A stretch of 14,335 nt of DNA. Source: DASXRA01 sp035263725. Lineage in GTDB: Bacteria; Actinomycetota; Actinomycetes; Mycobacteriales; Jatrophihabitantaceae. The stretch lies in NCBI GenBank assembly GCA_035263725.1, contig DATFRC010000191.1, positions 1-14,335 on the forward strand, written 5' to 3'. Numbering within the stretch: the stretch's first letter is position 1; each line of letters starts with the position of its first letter. The notes under the pieces were generated by a model, which ran no database searches, had not been told where the DNA came from, and saw only the letters and a program-made list of their open reading frames with translations. The position numbers were made by a program, and so were the translations under genes. This document shows positions 6,397 to 14,171 of this stretch, in pieces.

Positions 6397-6978
6397 ATGA
6401 GCGGCGACGTGATCACCGGGCAGGACGGCAAGCCTCGCTGCGCCTGGGTCGGCACCGGCGATGCTGCTTCTGTCCGCTACCACGACGAGGTCTGGGGTAC
6501 CCGCAGCTACGAGGAGTCCGCGATGTTCGAGGCGCTGACCCTGGGCGTGTTCGAGGTCGGGCTGAGCTGGTCGATCGTGTTCCGGAAGCGGGACGCCTTC
6601 CGAAAGGCATTCCACGGCTTCGATGTCGCGAAGGTTGCGGCGATGACCGAGCACGACGTCGATCGGCTGGTGCAAGACGCATCGATCATCCGTAACCGCG
6701 CCAAGATCCAGGCCACCGTCGACAACGCGCACGCGATGACGGCTGCGTCGCCGAGCCTCGCGGCGCTTGCGAAGTCCTTCGAGGTCGCCCGCACCCGAGC
6801 CCCCCGGTCAATTGCCGACGTACCCACGTCGACTCCGCAAGCCGAGGCATTCGCCAAACAGTTGAAGTCGCAGGGGTACCGCTTCGTCGGGCCCACCAGT
6901 GTGTACGCGTTCATGCAGAACGCCGGCGTGGTCAACGACCACGTCCACGGATGCTTCCGCGCGAGCGACTACTCGTAG
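6397..6978 (+). CDS. tag: DNA-3-methyladenine glycosylase I (Tag family)
   Basis: This is a base-excision repair glycosylase, expected to remove 3-methyladenine from alkylated DNA. The 193-residue product aligns with E. coli Tag along its length: RCAWVGTGDAASVRYHDEVWG, then VGLSWSIVFRKRDAFRKAFH, AAMTEHDVDRLVQDASIIRN, IPTST-like DVPTSTPQAE, and YAFMQNAGVVNDHVHGC. The zinc-snap ligands are present (Cys15, His29, and His and Cys in DHVHGC), as are Tyr28 and Trp58, matching Tyr16 and Trp46 of the E. coli enzyme. The position of E. coli Glu38, which helps recognise the lesion, is Gly50 (LTLGVFEVGLSW), so specificity may differ. I recall this variant in other actinobacterial homologues. Start ATG 6397 is chosen over GTG 6370 because GGAGGG at 6387-6392 precedes it. 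The stop overlaps the convergent lipoprotein gene by 10 bases. Confidence 0.92.
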   Translation: MSGDVITGQDGKPRCAWVGTGDAASVRYHDEVWGTRSYEESAMFEALTLGVFEVGLSWSIVFRKRDAFRKAFHGFDVAKVAAMTEHDVDRLVQDASIIRNRAKIQATVDNAHAMTAASPSLAALAKSFEVARTRAPRSIADVPTSTPQAEAFAKQLKSQGYRFVGPTSVYAFMQNAGVVNDHVHGCFRASDYS

Positions 6979-7994
6979 GTGACGACCTCGGGTTGCGGGT
7001 TGAGGGCCATGACCTGCGCCGGCGTCATGAGCCCGGTGTCTGCCTGGTAGAACAGTTTGAACCCGGCGTGGAACGGCGGTGCCGGGAACGCGAGCTGGTT
7101 ATAAACGTGGATCTTCTCCGCCGGCGTCGCGAGGCCGTCCGCGTGCAGGACCACCTCCAGCCCGTTGGGACGGACGATGTCGTCGCGGTCGGGCAGCATC
7201 GACGACGTGAACTGGTGAACGACGAGCAGCTTGTCGGGCAAGTGGCGCCGGGCCACCAGCCGTGACAGGTAGCCCGCTACCGTGTTGATGCTCGATGCCG
7301 AGGCCGAGCCGATGACCTTTGCCGGCACCTGCGTCGGGCCGACATGCCATTCCGGGTCCAGCGCGACGCTAACCGAGGGGTCGAGCAGGAACTGTTCGTC
7401 GGCCTCGACCTGCGGCAGGAACTCGCCGCGCCCGGGCTGGAAGTCGAGGATGAGCAGCAACCGGTGCCGGTGGGCTGCGGCCAGGTAGCTGTCGATCGCC
7501 GCGGACGGGATGGGGGCGGAGTACAGCCCATCCGGGCCCGGCCGGGCCTGTGCCACGGTGGCGATCAGCTCCATCGCCGGCTGGATGCGCCGCCCGTAAC
7601 GGGCATAGGCGGCGGCCTGCTGGGCCACGGCCGCGGCGGCCTCATCGGGCGTGCCGATTCCCAGCACACCGAGCTGCCCGCCGCCCGGCGCGCCGTAGTA
7701 AGCGACCACCCGGTAGGCGGGCAGGATGCGCCGCCCCCCGCGCGGTAGCTCTGCCTGCCGAGCCGGTGCCCGGCCGGTCGGCGGTCGATTCGCCCGGGCG
7801 GGGCGAGCCGGCGTCGACCGCGCGGTCGTCGTGCGGCGTAGTCGTGGGGGATCGGCCGGCCAGTGTGATGCCGCTGAACTGGCCGGACTGCTCGACGGGC
7901 GCGCCGGGAGCACCGGCTCCCGGGTGCACGCTGCCGACGTCGCAGCCAGCAACGCCACAGTCGCGATGATTGCGAAGTTGATTCCCCGATGCAC
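6969..7994 (-). CDS. lipoprotein of an uncharacterised conserved family
   Basis: From GTG 7994 the product has 341 residues. A signal segment (INFAIIATVALLAATSAAC) ends at a probable lipidated Cys23, with Ser at -3 making the lipobox weak. Residues about 24-95 form a Pro/Thr/Ala/Arg-rich linker. The globular part, about 95-341, is well ordered: RVVAYYGAPGGGQLGVLG, IQPAMELIATVAQARPGPDG, LLLILDFQPGRGE, VSVALDPEWHV, KLLVVHQFTSSML and a C-terminal GFKLFYQADTGLMTPAQVMA. Repeated strand-helix units with acidic strand ends (LDFQ, LDPEW) suggest a TIM-barrel glycosidase-like fold, but no catalytic family is recognised. I recall homologues as unannotated bacterial lipoproteins. Longer starts (ATG 8063, 8117) would put non-hydrophobic residues before the signal segment. 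No ribosome-binding site is evident. It diverges from the SMP-30 gene. Confidence 0.8.
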   Translation of the reverse strand: MHRGINFAIIATVALLAATSAACTREPVLPARPSSSPASSAASHWPADPPRLRRTTTARSTPARPARANRPPTGRAPARQAELPRGGRRILPAYRVVAYYGAPGGGQLGVLGIGTPDEAAAAVAQQAAAYARYGRRIQPAMELIATVAQARPGPDGLYSAPIPSAAIDSYLAAAHRHRLLLILDFQPGRGEFLPQVEADEQFLLDPSVSVALDPEWHVGPTQVPAKVIGSASASSINTVAGYLSRLVARRHLPDKLLVVHQFTSSMLPDRDDIVRPNGLEVVLHADGLATPAEKIHVYNQLAFPAPPFHAGFKLFYQADTGLMTPAQVMALNPQPEVVTYE

Positions 7995-8125
7995 GTCGCA
8001 ATTGTGCCGGTACGCCCGGGGCGCCGTCGACGGGCAACGCCGTGTCGTCGTGTTTGGGGTCATCGGCTGGAGGCACGTTGCCGCATCCTGGCAAGGTGGC
8101 CTGCTGCGTGCCAGCATGAGCGTCG

Positions 8126-8995
8126 ATGGCCGCTATCGACCGGATGAGCGCGACTGAGCGACTGGCCGACGGCTTCGCCTTCCTGGAATCGCCCCGGTGG
8201 CACGAAGGCCGGCTTTGGGCCGTCGACCTATATGCCCAGCAGGTCTTGTGCTTCGACCGCGACGCCAAGGTGGAGACGCGTCTTGCCGTGCCGGGTACCC
8301 CGACCGGGCTGGGCTGGCTGCCCGATGGGCGCCTGCTCGTGGCTACCCGCGAACGGCGGATCCTGCATTGCGGCGACGCGTGGACCGAGTTCGCCGACCT
8401 GACCTCCTTCGGCCCCGCGCCGCTGAACGAACTCACCGTCACCGCGTCCGGTGACGTCTACGTGGGCGTGTTCGGACTCGCCACCGGCGCCCTGCTCCAC
8501 GTCGGCGTAGACGGCTCGGTCCGAGTCGCCGCGGAACAGCTGCTACTACCCAACGGCCAGGGACTCATCGACCAGGGAGAGACCCTGCTGGTTGCCGAGA
8601 GCGCCGGACAGCGACTCACCGCGCTCACCATCGACCCTGACGGCAGCCTTACCAACCGTCGGGTCTGGGCCCGGTTCGGCGACCCCGCTACTGCCAAGAC
8701 CTTGCCTGAGGTGGTCCGGCAGGTGGCCAGGTGGGTCGACGGGATCGCCGCCGACCCAACCGGCGCCGTCTGGGTCGCCGACCCGTTCGGGCAACAGGCG
8801 TTCCGGACAGCCCTCGGTGGCGAGATCACGCACCGCGTTTCCACCAGCCCACTCGGCTGCTATGCCTGTGCGCTTGCCGACGACGGAACCCTCTACCTCT
8901 GCGCCGGGCCGCCCGGCGAGGACGAGGCCACCCGGCGCCGCGACCGAACCGGAACCCTGCTGCGAGCGCAGAGTCACCCCAGCGCGCTCAACTGA
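8126..8995 (+). CDS. SMP-30/gluconolactonase/regucalcin-like protein
   Basis: The 289-residue product is a six-bladed beta-propeller of the SMP-30/LRE family, whose members hydrolyse lactones such as gluconolactone using one divalent metal. Family blocks are visible: FLESPRWHEGRLWAVD, GTPTGLGWLPDGRLLVATR, LPNGQGLIDQGETLLVAESA, VDGIAADPTGAVWVAD and CYACALADDGTLYLCAG. The likely metal ligands are Glu21, Asn143 and Asp205, with Asn101 as substrate contact, matching the regucalcin Glu/Asn/Asn/Asp set. Length is typical and no signal peptide is present, so it is cytoplasmic. The substrate cannot be predicted. An in-frame stop at 8117 limits the start to ATG 8126 or ATG 8144; neither has a good ribosome-binding site. 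The stop codon region overlaps the convergent GNAT gene by 8 bases. Confidence 0.9.
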   Translation: MAAIDRMSATERLADGFAFLESPRWHEGRLWAVDLYAQQVLCFDRDAKVETRLAVPGTPTGLGWLPDGRLLVATRERRILHCGDAWTEFADLTSFGPAPLNELTVTASGDVYVGVFGLATGALLHVGVDGSVRVAAEQLLLPNGQGLIDQGETLLVAESAGQRLTALTIDPDGSLTNRRVWARFGDPATAKTLPEVVRQVARWVDGIAADPTGAVWVADPFGQQAFRTALGGEITHRVSTSPLGCYACALADDGTLYLCAGPPGEDEATRRRDRTGTLLRAQSHPSALN

Positions 8996-9530
8996 CCTGG
9001 GGCCGGTTCCAATCGGCTGCCAGCAGGCCGAGAATCACTTCATCCGCGAAGTCTCCGCTGACCCACGCGGAGCCACGTAGCCTTCCTTCTTCTACAAATC
9101 CGACTTGGGCGGCCGCTCGTATCATCGGCTCGTTGTCGGTCAGCGTCTCGATCTGCAGTCGATGCAGGCCCAGGACCTGGAAGCCGTATTCGCACAGCAC
9201 TCGGACGACGTCGGTGGCCAGGCCTCGTCCGCGGAAGCTCGGACGCAGCGAGATGCCGATGTGGGCCGCTCGGTTGTGGTGATCGATTGCCCAGAGGAGG
9301 GCATCGCCCACCAACGTGTCATCGGCCAGATCCACCACCGAGAAGCACGCAGCGTCGTCGGTGGGATCGGCAACTGCGAAGGGCGACGCCGCAGAACCTG
9401 GCGTGATCGGCCGCCACGGCCGCGAGTCGGCCCTCGAGCGCGTTGCGACGTCGTCGTAGAGCTCACTCTGCAGTACCGGGACGTCGGCTTCGTGTCGTGC
9501 CCGAAGCCCGATCTTGTCACCCCGCAGCAT
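8988..9530 (-). CDS. GNAT family N-acetyltransferase (RimJ/RimL-like)
   Basis: The 180-residue product is an acetyl-CoA-dependent N-acetyltransferase of the Acetyltransf_3 type, acting on protein N-termini or small amines. It begins MLRGDKIGLRARHEADVPVL, typical of RimJ/RimL-like enzymes. Motif A is clear: AHIGISLRPSFRGRGLATDV, containing the R-G-R-G-L-A pyrophosphate loop for acetyl-CoA, followed by VRVLCEYGFQVLGLHRLQIE and the motif B region NEPMIRAAAQVGFVEEGRLR. The C-terminus VILGLLAADW is usual. ATG 9530 is chosen because homologues start at this motif; the open frame reaches back to 9590 but adds residues not typical of the family. The specific substrate is unknown. The gene is convergent with, and overlaps, the SMP-30 gene. 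Confidence 0.9.
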   Translation of the reverse strand: MLRGDKIGLRARHEADVPVLQSELYDDVATRSRADSRPWRPITPGSAASPFAVADPTDDAACFSVVDLADDTLVGDALLWAIDHHNRAAHIGISLRPSFRGRGLATDVVRVLCEYGFQVLGLHRLQIETLTDNEPMIRAAAQVGFVEEGRLRGSAWVSGDFADEVILGLLAADWNRPQVS

Positions 9531-9589
9531 CCAAACAGTCCACCACACTGCGGGGGAATCCTGACCGGCCGCGCTCGCGGAGCGTTCCA

Positions 9590-9609
9590 CCGACGGCCTT
9601 GACCGTCGG
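9590..9609. promoter_or_regulatory. inverted repeat in the gap before the large secreted-protein gene
   Basis: CCGACGG (9590-9596) and CCGTCGG (9603-9609) are perfect 7-base inverted arms around 6 bases. The element lies in the divergent gap (9531-9711) between the GNAT gene and the large secreted-protein gene. It could be a regulator site, but GC-rich palindromes of this size arise by chance fairly often. Confidence 0.25.
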
Positions 9610-9675
9610 CCTGACTCATCATGGATTTCCCGGCATATCCCGTCAATGAGCCTTCCAGTGACGTGACGGCTGGAT

Positions 9676-9681
9676 TAAAGT
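9676..9681 (+). promoter_or_regulatory. possible -10 element for the large secreted-protein gene
   Basis: TAAAGT fits the actinobacterial -10 pattern TANNNT and is the most AT-rich spot in the gap. It would place the transcript start near 9688-9690, leaving a short leader containing the G-rich run before ATG 9712. No convincing -35 is seen at the right distance. Confidence 0.3.
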
Positions 9682-9711
9682 CGCTCCTTTCAGGGGGATA
9701 CGGGGGCACTG

Positions 9712-12700
9712 ATGCATCGCGTCGCGCTGCGCCGGCTCACGCTTGCCGCGACAGTTTTCGCCGTGTTGGTGGCGGGTCTCGCCGTCGCACCTGCGGCCAA
9801 GGCTGACAACGTCACGGTCTCCGGCAATGTCGCGCGTACCGGCTGGGACTCTAACGAACCCGCGCTCGCGCCGGCCCAGGTCAGCGCCAGCGACTTCGGT
9901 CAGCAGTTCTCGGTGCAGCTCGCCGGCAGCGTCTACTCGCAGCCGTTGGTGGTTGGTAACACCGTCGTCGTCACCACGGAGAAGGCGAACGCCTACGGCA
10001 TCAGTGCAGCAACCGGCTCGATCCTCTGGCAGCGCTCGTTCGGCGCGCCGTTCCAGTCGTCGACGATCGGGTGCGGCGACCTGACGCCCGATCTCGGTTC
10101 CACGTCCACGCCCGTGTACGACCCGGCATCGAACACCGTGTATCTCACTACGAAGGTTGCTGATGGCGTCGATCCCCAGCACCCGCACTGGTACCTGCAA
10201 GCCATCAACCCGGCCGACGGTTCGGAGCGGGCCGGCTTCCCGATCGTCCTGCAGGGTGCCGCCGACAACGACCCCACGGTGACATTCGATCCGTACCTCC
10301 AGATGCAACGCGCCGGATTGCTGTTCGCGCACGGCATCGTCTACATCGGCTTCGGCTCGCACTGTGACCTCGGGGCGTGGCGGGGCTGGATCGCGGCCGT
10401 CGGCGTCACCGGCACGCCTGCGATCAAATCGCTATTCGTCACCGAGGCGGCAAACGGTGGCGGGGCGGGCGTCTGGGCCGGCGGCGGCGGGCTCGTGACG
10501 GACGGGGACGATGCCAACGGCAACCCGCGCGTGTTCTTCGCGACCGGCAACGGCCTGTCGCCGGCCGTCGGCCCCGGGACCAGCCCGTCGCCCTACCTCG
10601 GCGATTCGGTGGTACGGGTGGGGCTCAACGCAAGCGGTCATCTCGCTGCCGCGGACTTCTTCGCCCCGTCGAACGCGCCGACGCTCGACCTCAACGACGC
10701 CGATCTGGGGTCTGGTGGACCCGCCGCACTGCCCGACAGCTTCGGCACGCCGTCGCATCCGCACCTGCTGGTCGAGGACGGCAAGGACGGACGAGTGTTT
10801 CTGCTCGACCGCGACAACCTCGGCGGACGCGGGCAGGGCCCCGGCGGCGGTGACGCGGTGGTGCAGACGGTCGGCCCCTTCAAGGGCATCTGGGGTCATC
10901 CAGCGGTGTACGGCGCCGAGGGCGGCTGGGTCTACTACGTCGAGAACGAGGGTCCGCTTCGGGCGTACCAGCGCGGGGTTACTGCCGGGGGCGACCCGGC
11001 GCTGACCGCCGTCGGCGCGAGCAGCGGCACGTTCGGCTACACGTCCGGCTCGCCGATCGTGACCTCCGACGGCACGACCGCAGGCTCAGCTCTGGTGTGG
11101 GTCGTCTACTCAAGTGGCTCAACCGGCAGCGGTGGCCAGCTGCGCGCCTACGACGCCGTGCCGTCGAACGGCGTGCTGAATCTGCGGTGGTCCGCCGCGA
11201 TCGGCAACGCGTCGAAGTTCGAAATGCCCGCGACGAGCGGCGGTCGGGTGTTCGTCGGGACGCGCGACGGGAAGCTGTTCGCGTTCGGGCGGCCGGCGAC
11301 GGTAGCGCTGTTCGGCGCCACGGTCGACGCCGGTCAGGTCCCGGTCGGCGGGTCGGTGACCACGTCCGCACATCTCACCGCGTCGACCGCGATCACGGTC
11401 AACGGCGCATCCGCGACCGCACCGTTCACCGCCGACTCCAGCGGGTTACCGCGCACCCTGGTCGCGAATGACACGATCGACGTCCCAATCACGTTCGCGC
11501 CCACCGTGCCGGGCACCGCCGCGTCCACGCTCACGCTCACCACCAGTCTCGGCCCGGTCACGCTCGACCTGCACGGCACCGGAACCCAGCCGGGGCTTGC
11601 GGCGTCGCCCAGTCCGCTCGTGTTCGGCCCGGTGCCGACATCGCAGACGAAGACGTACGGCCTCAACATCACCAATACCGGCACGACGAGTGAGACGGTC
11701 AGTTCGACATCGCTTCCCGGCGCGCCGTTCACCGTCACCGGTGCACCCGCCGCAGGCACCGTAATCGGCGCCCAGCAGTCACTCGCGCTGTCCGTCACCT
11801 ACGCGCCGACCCTCGCCGGCACGAACTCCGACTCGCTGGCGATCACCTCGACACACGGCACGCTGACCGTCCCGCTAACCGGTAGCGGCGAGACCGGCCA
11901 GGCGCATCTCGCCTTCCGGCCCTCGACCACCGACTTCGGCCGAGTCGTGGTCGGTACCTCCCGAACGCTGAGCTTCGACATCATGAACACCGGCAACATC
12001 CCGCTCACGATCACGAAGGCCAAGGCGCCCGCGGGCGTGTTCACGTCGCCGAGCCCGCTGTCCGAGGGCATCACCATCGGCCCGGATGACGTCGTCCACC
12101 AGCTCGTGACATTCACCCCGACGGCCCTCGGAACGGCGAGCGCGTCCTATCTCGTGACCGCCGACGACGGCCAGGGCGAGCAGACCGTCACGCTCACCGG
12201 CAGCGGCATCAGTGGCAGCGCACTACCCGCTCCGACCGGCACCGGCTGGTCGCGCAACGGGTCCACCACCGTGAGCGGCAGTGATCTGGTGCTAACGCCC
12301 GCTCAGCCGTACCTCGCCGGATCAGCCTTCTCGACAACGACCGTGCCCAGTGACGGGCTCGACGCGCACTTCACCGCGCAGCTGGGCGGAGGCAGCGGTG
12401 CGGACGGTCTCACGTTCACCCTCCTACCAGCCTCAGCGCCCGCAACATCACTCGGCGCCGCCGGTGGCGGCCTCGGCTACGGTGGGCTGACCAACGCCGT
12501 GGCCGTCGCCCTCGACACGCATGCGAACGCGACCGATCCGACGTCGAACTTCGTGGGCGTCGCGACCGGCACGCTCGGTGCGACCGACGCGCTCGACTAC
12601 GTGACGACATCCTCCAACGTCGGTCCTCTGACGAGCGGGACGCATGACGTCGATGTGAACGTGTACGGCGGCCATTTGCGCGTGATCGTCGACGGCGATC

Positions 12701-14031
12701 TCAAGATCGACCAGCCGATCAACCTGCCTGCGACGGTGCGGCCGGGCTTCACCGCCGGGACCGGCGGACTGACCGACCAGCACATCATCCGCAACGTTCG
12801 CATCACCACGCCCGCGCCGCCTGTCGTGCCGGCGATCAGAACCGACGCGACGGTCTTCGTCAACGGCCGCAACCTGCTGACCACGCCGCAGATGACCACT
12901 GCCGCCGCCGGCGAGACGCTCGTCGCGATGGTCAGCTACAGCGGCCCGGCGACGGGAGCGCAGACCGCCACCGTCGCGGGCGCCTTCGTGACCTGGCACC
13001 TCGCGCGCCGGACGAATACGCAGCACGGCACCGCCGAGGTATGGACCGCTTTCGCGCCGAAGCGGCTGGTCGGCCTCACCTTCCGGGCCACTCCGCGCTT
13101 CAGCGGGTACAGCGGCTCGCTCACCGTTCGCGCACTGCAAAACGCCACCGGTGTCGGTGCCACCGCTTCTGCGTCCGCCGTGTCCGGTGCGCCCGCGGTG
13201 CGCCTGACCACCACTCGGCCCGGCTCGATGGTTATGGCCGCCGGCAACGACTGGGACCGCGCTCTCGTCCGTACGCCGGTGAGCGGCCAAGTCATCGTGC
13301 ACCAGTACCGGGACTTCGGGATCGGCGACACGTACTGGGCCCAGTCGCTGGCCGCACCCGTCGCAGCGGCGGGCACTGCCGTGCGCATCGCCGACACGTC
13401 CCCGACAACCGATCGCTACAACTTCGCGGCGGTGGAGCTGTTGGCCGTCCAGCCCGACAGCACGGCACCGACCGTCGCGCTGACCGTGCCGACGAGCGGC
13501 CAGACCCTGACCGGGACGAAGACGTTCACCGCGACGGCGAGCGACAACGCCGGCGTCGTCAGCGTGCTATTCCTGGTGGACGGACTGCCGGTGGGCAACC
13601 CGGATACCTTGGCGCCGTACAGCGTTTCCGTTGACACGTCTCTGCTCACCAACGGCGCGCACACCGTTTCGGCCCGCGCGATCGACACGTCCAACAACGT
13701 GGGAACGTCGGCCGGGGCCGCCGTCACCGTGAACAACCCGCCGGCAGACATCACGCCGCCCACGATCGCGTTGACAACTCCGATCACCGGCTCGACGGTT
13801 AGTGGCAGCGTGACCGTCGCTGCGACGGCGGCCGACAACAAGGCCGTGGCGTCGGTCCAGTTCTACCTCGACGGAGCGCCCCTGGGTCCGCCGCTGACCG
13901 CTGCGCCGTTCCAGTTGACCTGGAACACCACCACCGTGGCGAACGGCAACCATACGCTCGCTGCGGCGGCACTGGACGCCGCAGGCAACGTCGGTACGTC
14001 CGGCTCGATCTCGGTCCAGGTGTCCAACTAG
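9712..14031 (+). CDS. large secreted multidomain protein (propeller, ASH, lectin, Ig)
   Basis: This 1439-residue protein has a Sec signal peptide (1-31, RR then a long hydrophobic core, cleavage after AKA). Domains in order: PQQ-like beta-propeller repeats at about 33-527 (YSQPLVVGNTVVVTTEKANA, then SSTSTPVYD-like and RVFVGTRDGKLFAFG); three ASH/choice-of-anchor-D-like beta domains at 530-623, 628-725 and 732-832 (each with FxP-T-xxG-TxxxxLxL and ending in LxGSG or LHGTG); an L-type lectin-like domain at 838-1035 (GADGLTFTLLPAS, GGLGYGGLTNAVAVALDTHA); a domain of unknown function at 1043-1247; and two Ig-like repeats at 1251-1342 and 1348-1438. No sortase signal, membrane anchor or transmembrane end is present, so it is released or bound non-covalently. 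A carbohydrate-binding or adhesive surface role is inferred; no catalytic site is seen. ATG 9712 is preceded by a G-rich ribosome-binding region. It appears monocistronic, followed by a strong hairpin. Confidence 0.93.
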   Translation: MHRVALRRLTLAATVFAVLVAGLAVAPAAKADNVTVSGNVARTGWDSNEPALAPAQVSASDFGQQFSVQLAGSVYSQPLVVGNTVVVTTEKANAYGISAATGSILWQRSFGAPFQSSTIGCGDLTPDLGSTSTPVYDPASNTVYLTTKVADGVDPQHPHWYLQAINPADGSERAGFPIVLQGAADNDPTVTFDPYLQMQRAGLLFAHGIVYIGFGSHCDLGAWRGWIAAVGVTGTPAIKSLFVTEAANGGGAGVWAGGGGLVTDGDDANGNPRVFFATGNGLSPAVGPGTSPSPYLGDSVVRVGLNASGHLAAADFFAPSNAPTLDLNDADLGSGGPAALPDSFGTPSHPHLLVEDGKDGRVFLLDRDNLGGRGQGPGGGDAVVQTVGPFKGIWGHPAVYGAEGGWVYYVENEGPLRAYQRGVTAGGDPALTAVGASSGTFGYTSGSPIVTSDGTTAGSALVWVVYSSGSTGSGGQLRAYDAVPSNGVLNLRWSAAIGNASKFEMPATSGGRVFVGTRDGKLFAFGRPATVALFGATVDAGQVPVGGSVTTSAHLTASTAITVNGASATAPFTADSSGLPRTLVANDTIDVPITFAPTVPGTAASTLTLTTSLGPVTLDLHGTGTQPGLAASPSPLVFGPVPTSQTKTYGLNITNTGTTSETVSSTSLPGAPFTVTGAPAAGTVIGAQQSLALSVTYAPTLAGTNSDSLAITSTHGTLTVPLTGSGETGQAHLAFRPSTTDFGRVVVGTSRTLSFDIMNTGNIPLTITKAKAPAGVFTSPSPLSEGITIGPDDVVHQLVTFTPTALGTASASYLVTADDGQGEQTVTLTGSGISGSALPAPTGTGWSRNGSTTVSGSDLVLTPAQPYLAGSAFSTTTVPSDGLDAHFTAQLGGGSGADGLTFTLLPASAPATSLGAAGGGLGYGGLTNAVAVALDTHANATDPTSNFVGVATGTLGATDALDYVTTSSNVGPLTSGTHDVDVNVYGGHLRVIVDGDLKIDQPINLPATVRPGFTAGTGGLTDQHIIRNVRITTPAPPVVPAIRTDATVFVNGRNLLTTPQMTTAAAGETLVAMVSYSGPATGAQTATVAGAFVTWHLARRTNTQHGTAEVWTAFAPKRLVGLTFRATPRFSGYSGSLTVRALQNATGVGATASASAVSGAPAVRLTTTRPGSMVMAAGNDWDRALVRTPVSGQVIVHQYRDFGIGDTYWAQSLAAPVAAAGTAVRIADTSPTTDRYNFAAVELLAVQPDSTAPTVALTVPTSGQTLTGTKTFTATASDNAGVVSVLFLVDGLPVGNPDTLAPYSVSVDTSLLTNGAHTVSARAIDTSNNVGTSAGAAVTVNNPPADITPPTIALTTPITGSTVSGSVTVAATAADNKAVASVQFYLDGAPLGPPLTAAPFQLTWNTTTVANGNHTLAAAALDAAGNVGTSGSISVQVSN
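13462..14025 (+). repeat. tandem pair of Ig-like domains inside the large secreted protein
   Basis: The two C-terminal domains (residues 1251-1342 and 1348-1438) share one pattern: TAPTVALTVP or TPPTIALTTP, then TATASDN or TAADNKAV, VLFLVDGLPVG or VQFYLDGAPLG, APYSVSVDT or APFQLTWNT, NGAHTVSARAID or NGNHTLAAAALD, and a NVGTS end. They are a diverged internal duplication of the bacterial Ig type that often ends extracellular proteins. Confidence 0.85.
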
Positions 14032-14052
14032 TCGTCAGCCGCGGTCGACCTA

Positions 14053-14103
14053 CCGATTGGGCAAGAATTCCTCGTCTGGGACGAAGGATTCTTGCTCAAT
14101 CGG
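14053..14103 (+). terminator. long hairpin after the large secreted-protein gene
   Basis: Arms at 14053-14076 and 14080-14103 pair over 24 positions around a TGG loop, with two G-T wobbles and one C-A mismatch. It begins 22 bases after the stop at 14031, the right place for a terminator. The stem contains AT-rich blocks (GCAAGAATT and GATTCTTGC) unlike the surrounding DNA, and no U-run follows, so it is not a textbook intrinsic terminator. It could also be a small palindromic repeat. Confidence 0.55.
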
Positions 14104-14159
14104 GGAAGGTCTGGTGGCGCCGACTAGACAGCCCGACTACAAGTAAGCCCGTGCACTCG

Positions 14160-14165
14160 TAGATT
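14160..14165 (+). promoter_or_regulatory. -10 element of a likely leaderless promoter
   Basis: TAGATT matches TANNNT and is followed by exactly six bases (GAAGGG) before ATG 14172. This places the expected transcript start at or next to the A of the start codon, the arrangement of leaderless genes common in actinobacteria. The AAGGG directly touching ATG is too close to act as a normal ribosome-binding site. Confidence 0.5.
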
Positions 14166-14171
14166 GAAGGG

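Noticed and set aside
8033..8082. Inverted arms GGCAACG and CGTTGCC upstream of the SMP-30 gene
   Set aside because: The arms are only 7 bases with a 36-base separation in GC-rich DNA, which is too weak to call an operator or attenuator.
7642..8442. 266-codon minus-strand open frame across the divergent gap
   Set aside because: It overlaps the SMP-30 gene in antisense and the lipoprotein linker in another frame, and has no recognisable domain.
9643..10362. 239-codon minus-strand open frame at the start of the large secreted-protein gene
   Set aside because: It is antisense to the signal peptide and propeller region, with no motif. High GC explains its length.
12448..13302. 284-codon minus-strand open frame
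   Set aside because: It is antisense to the lectin and accessory domains of the large secreted protein and has Arg/Gly/His-rich low-information sequence.
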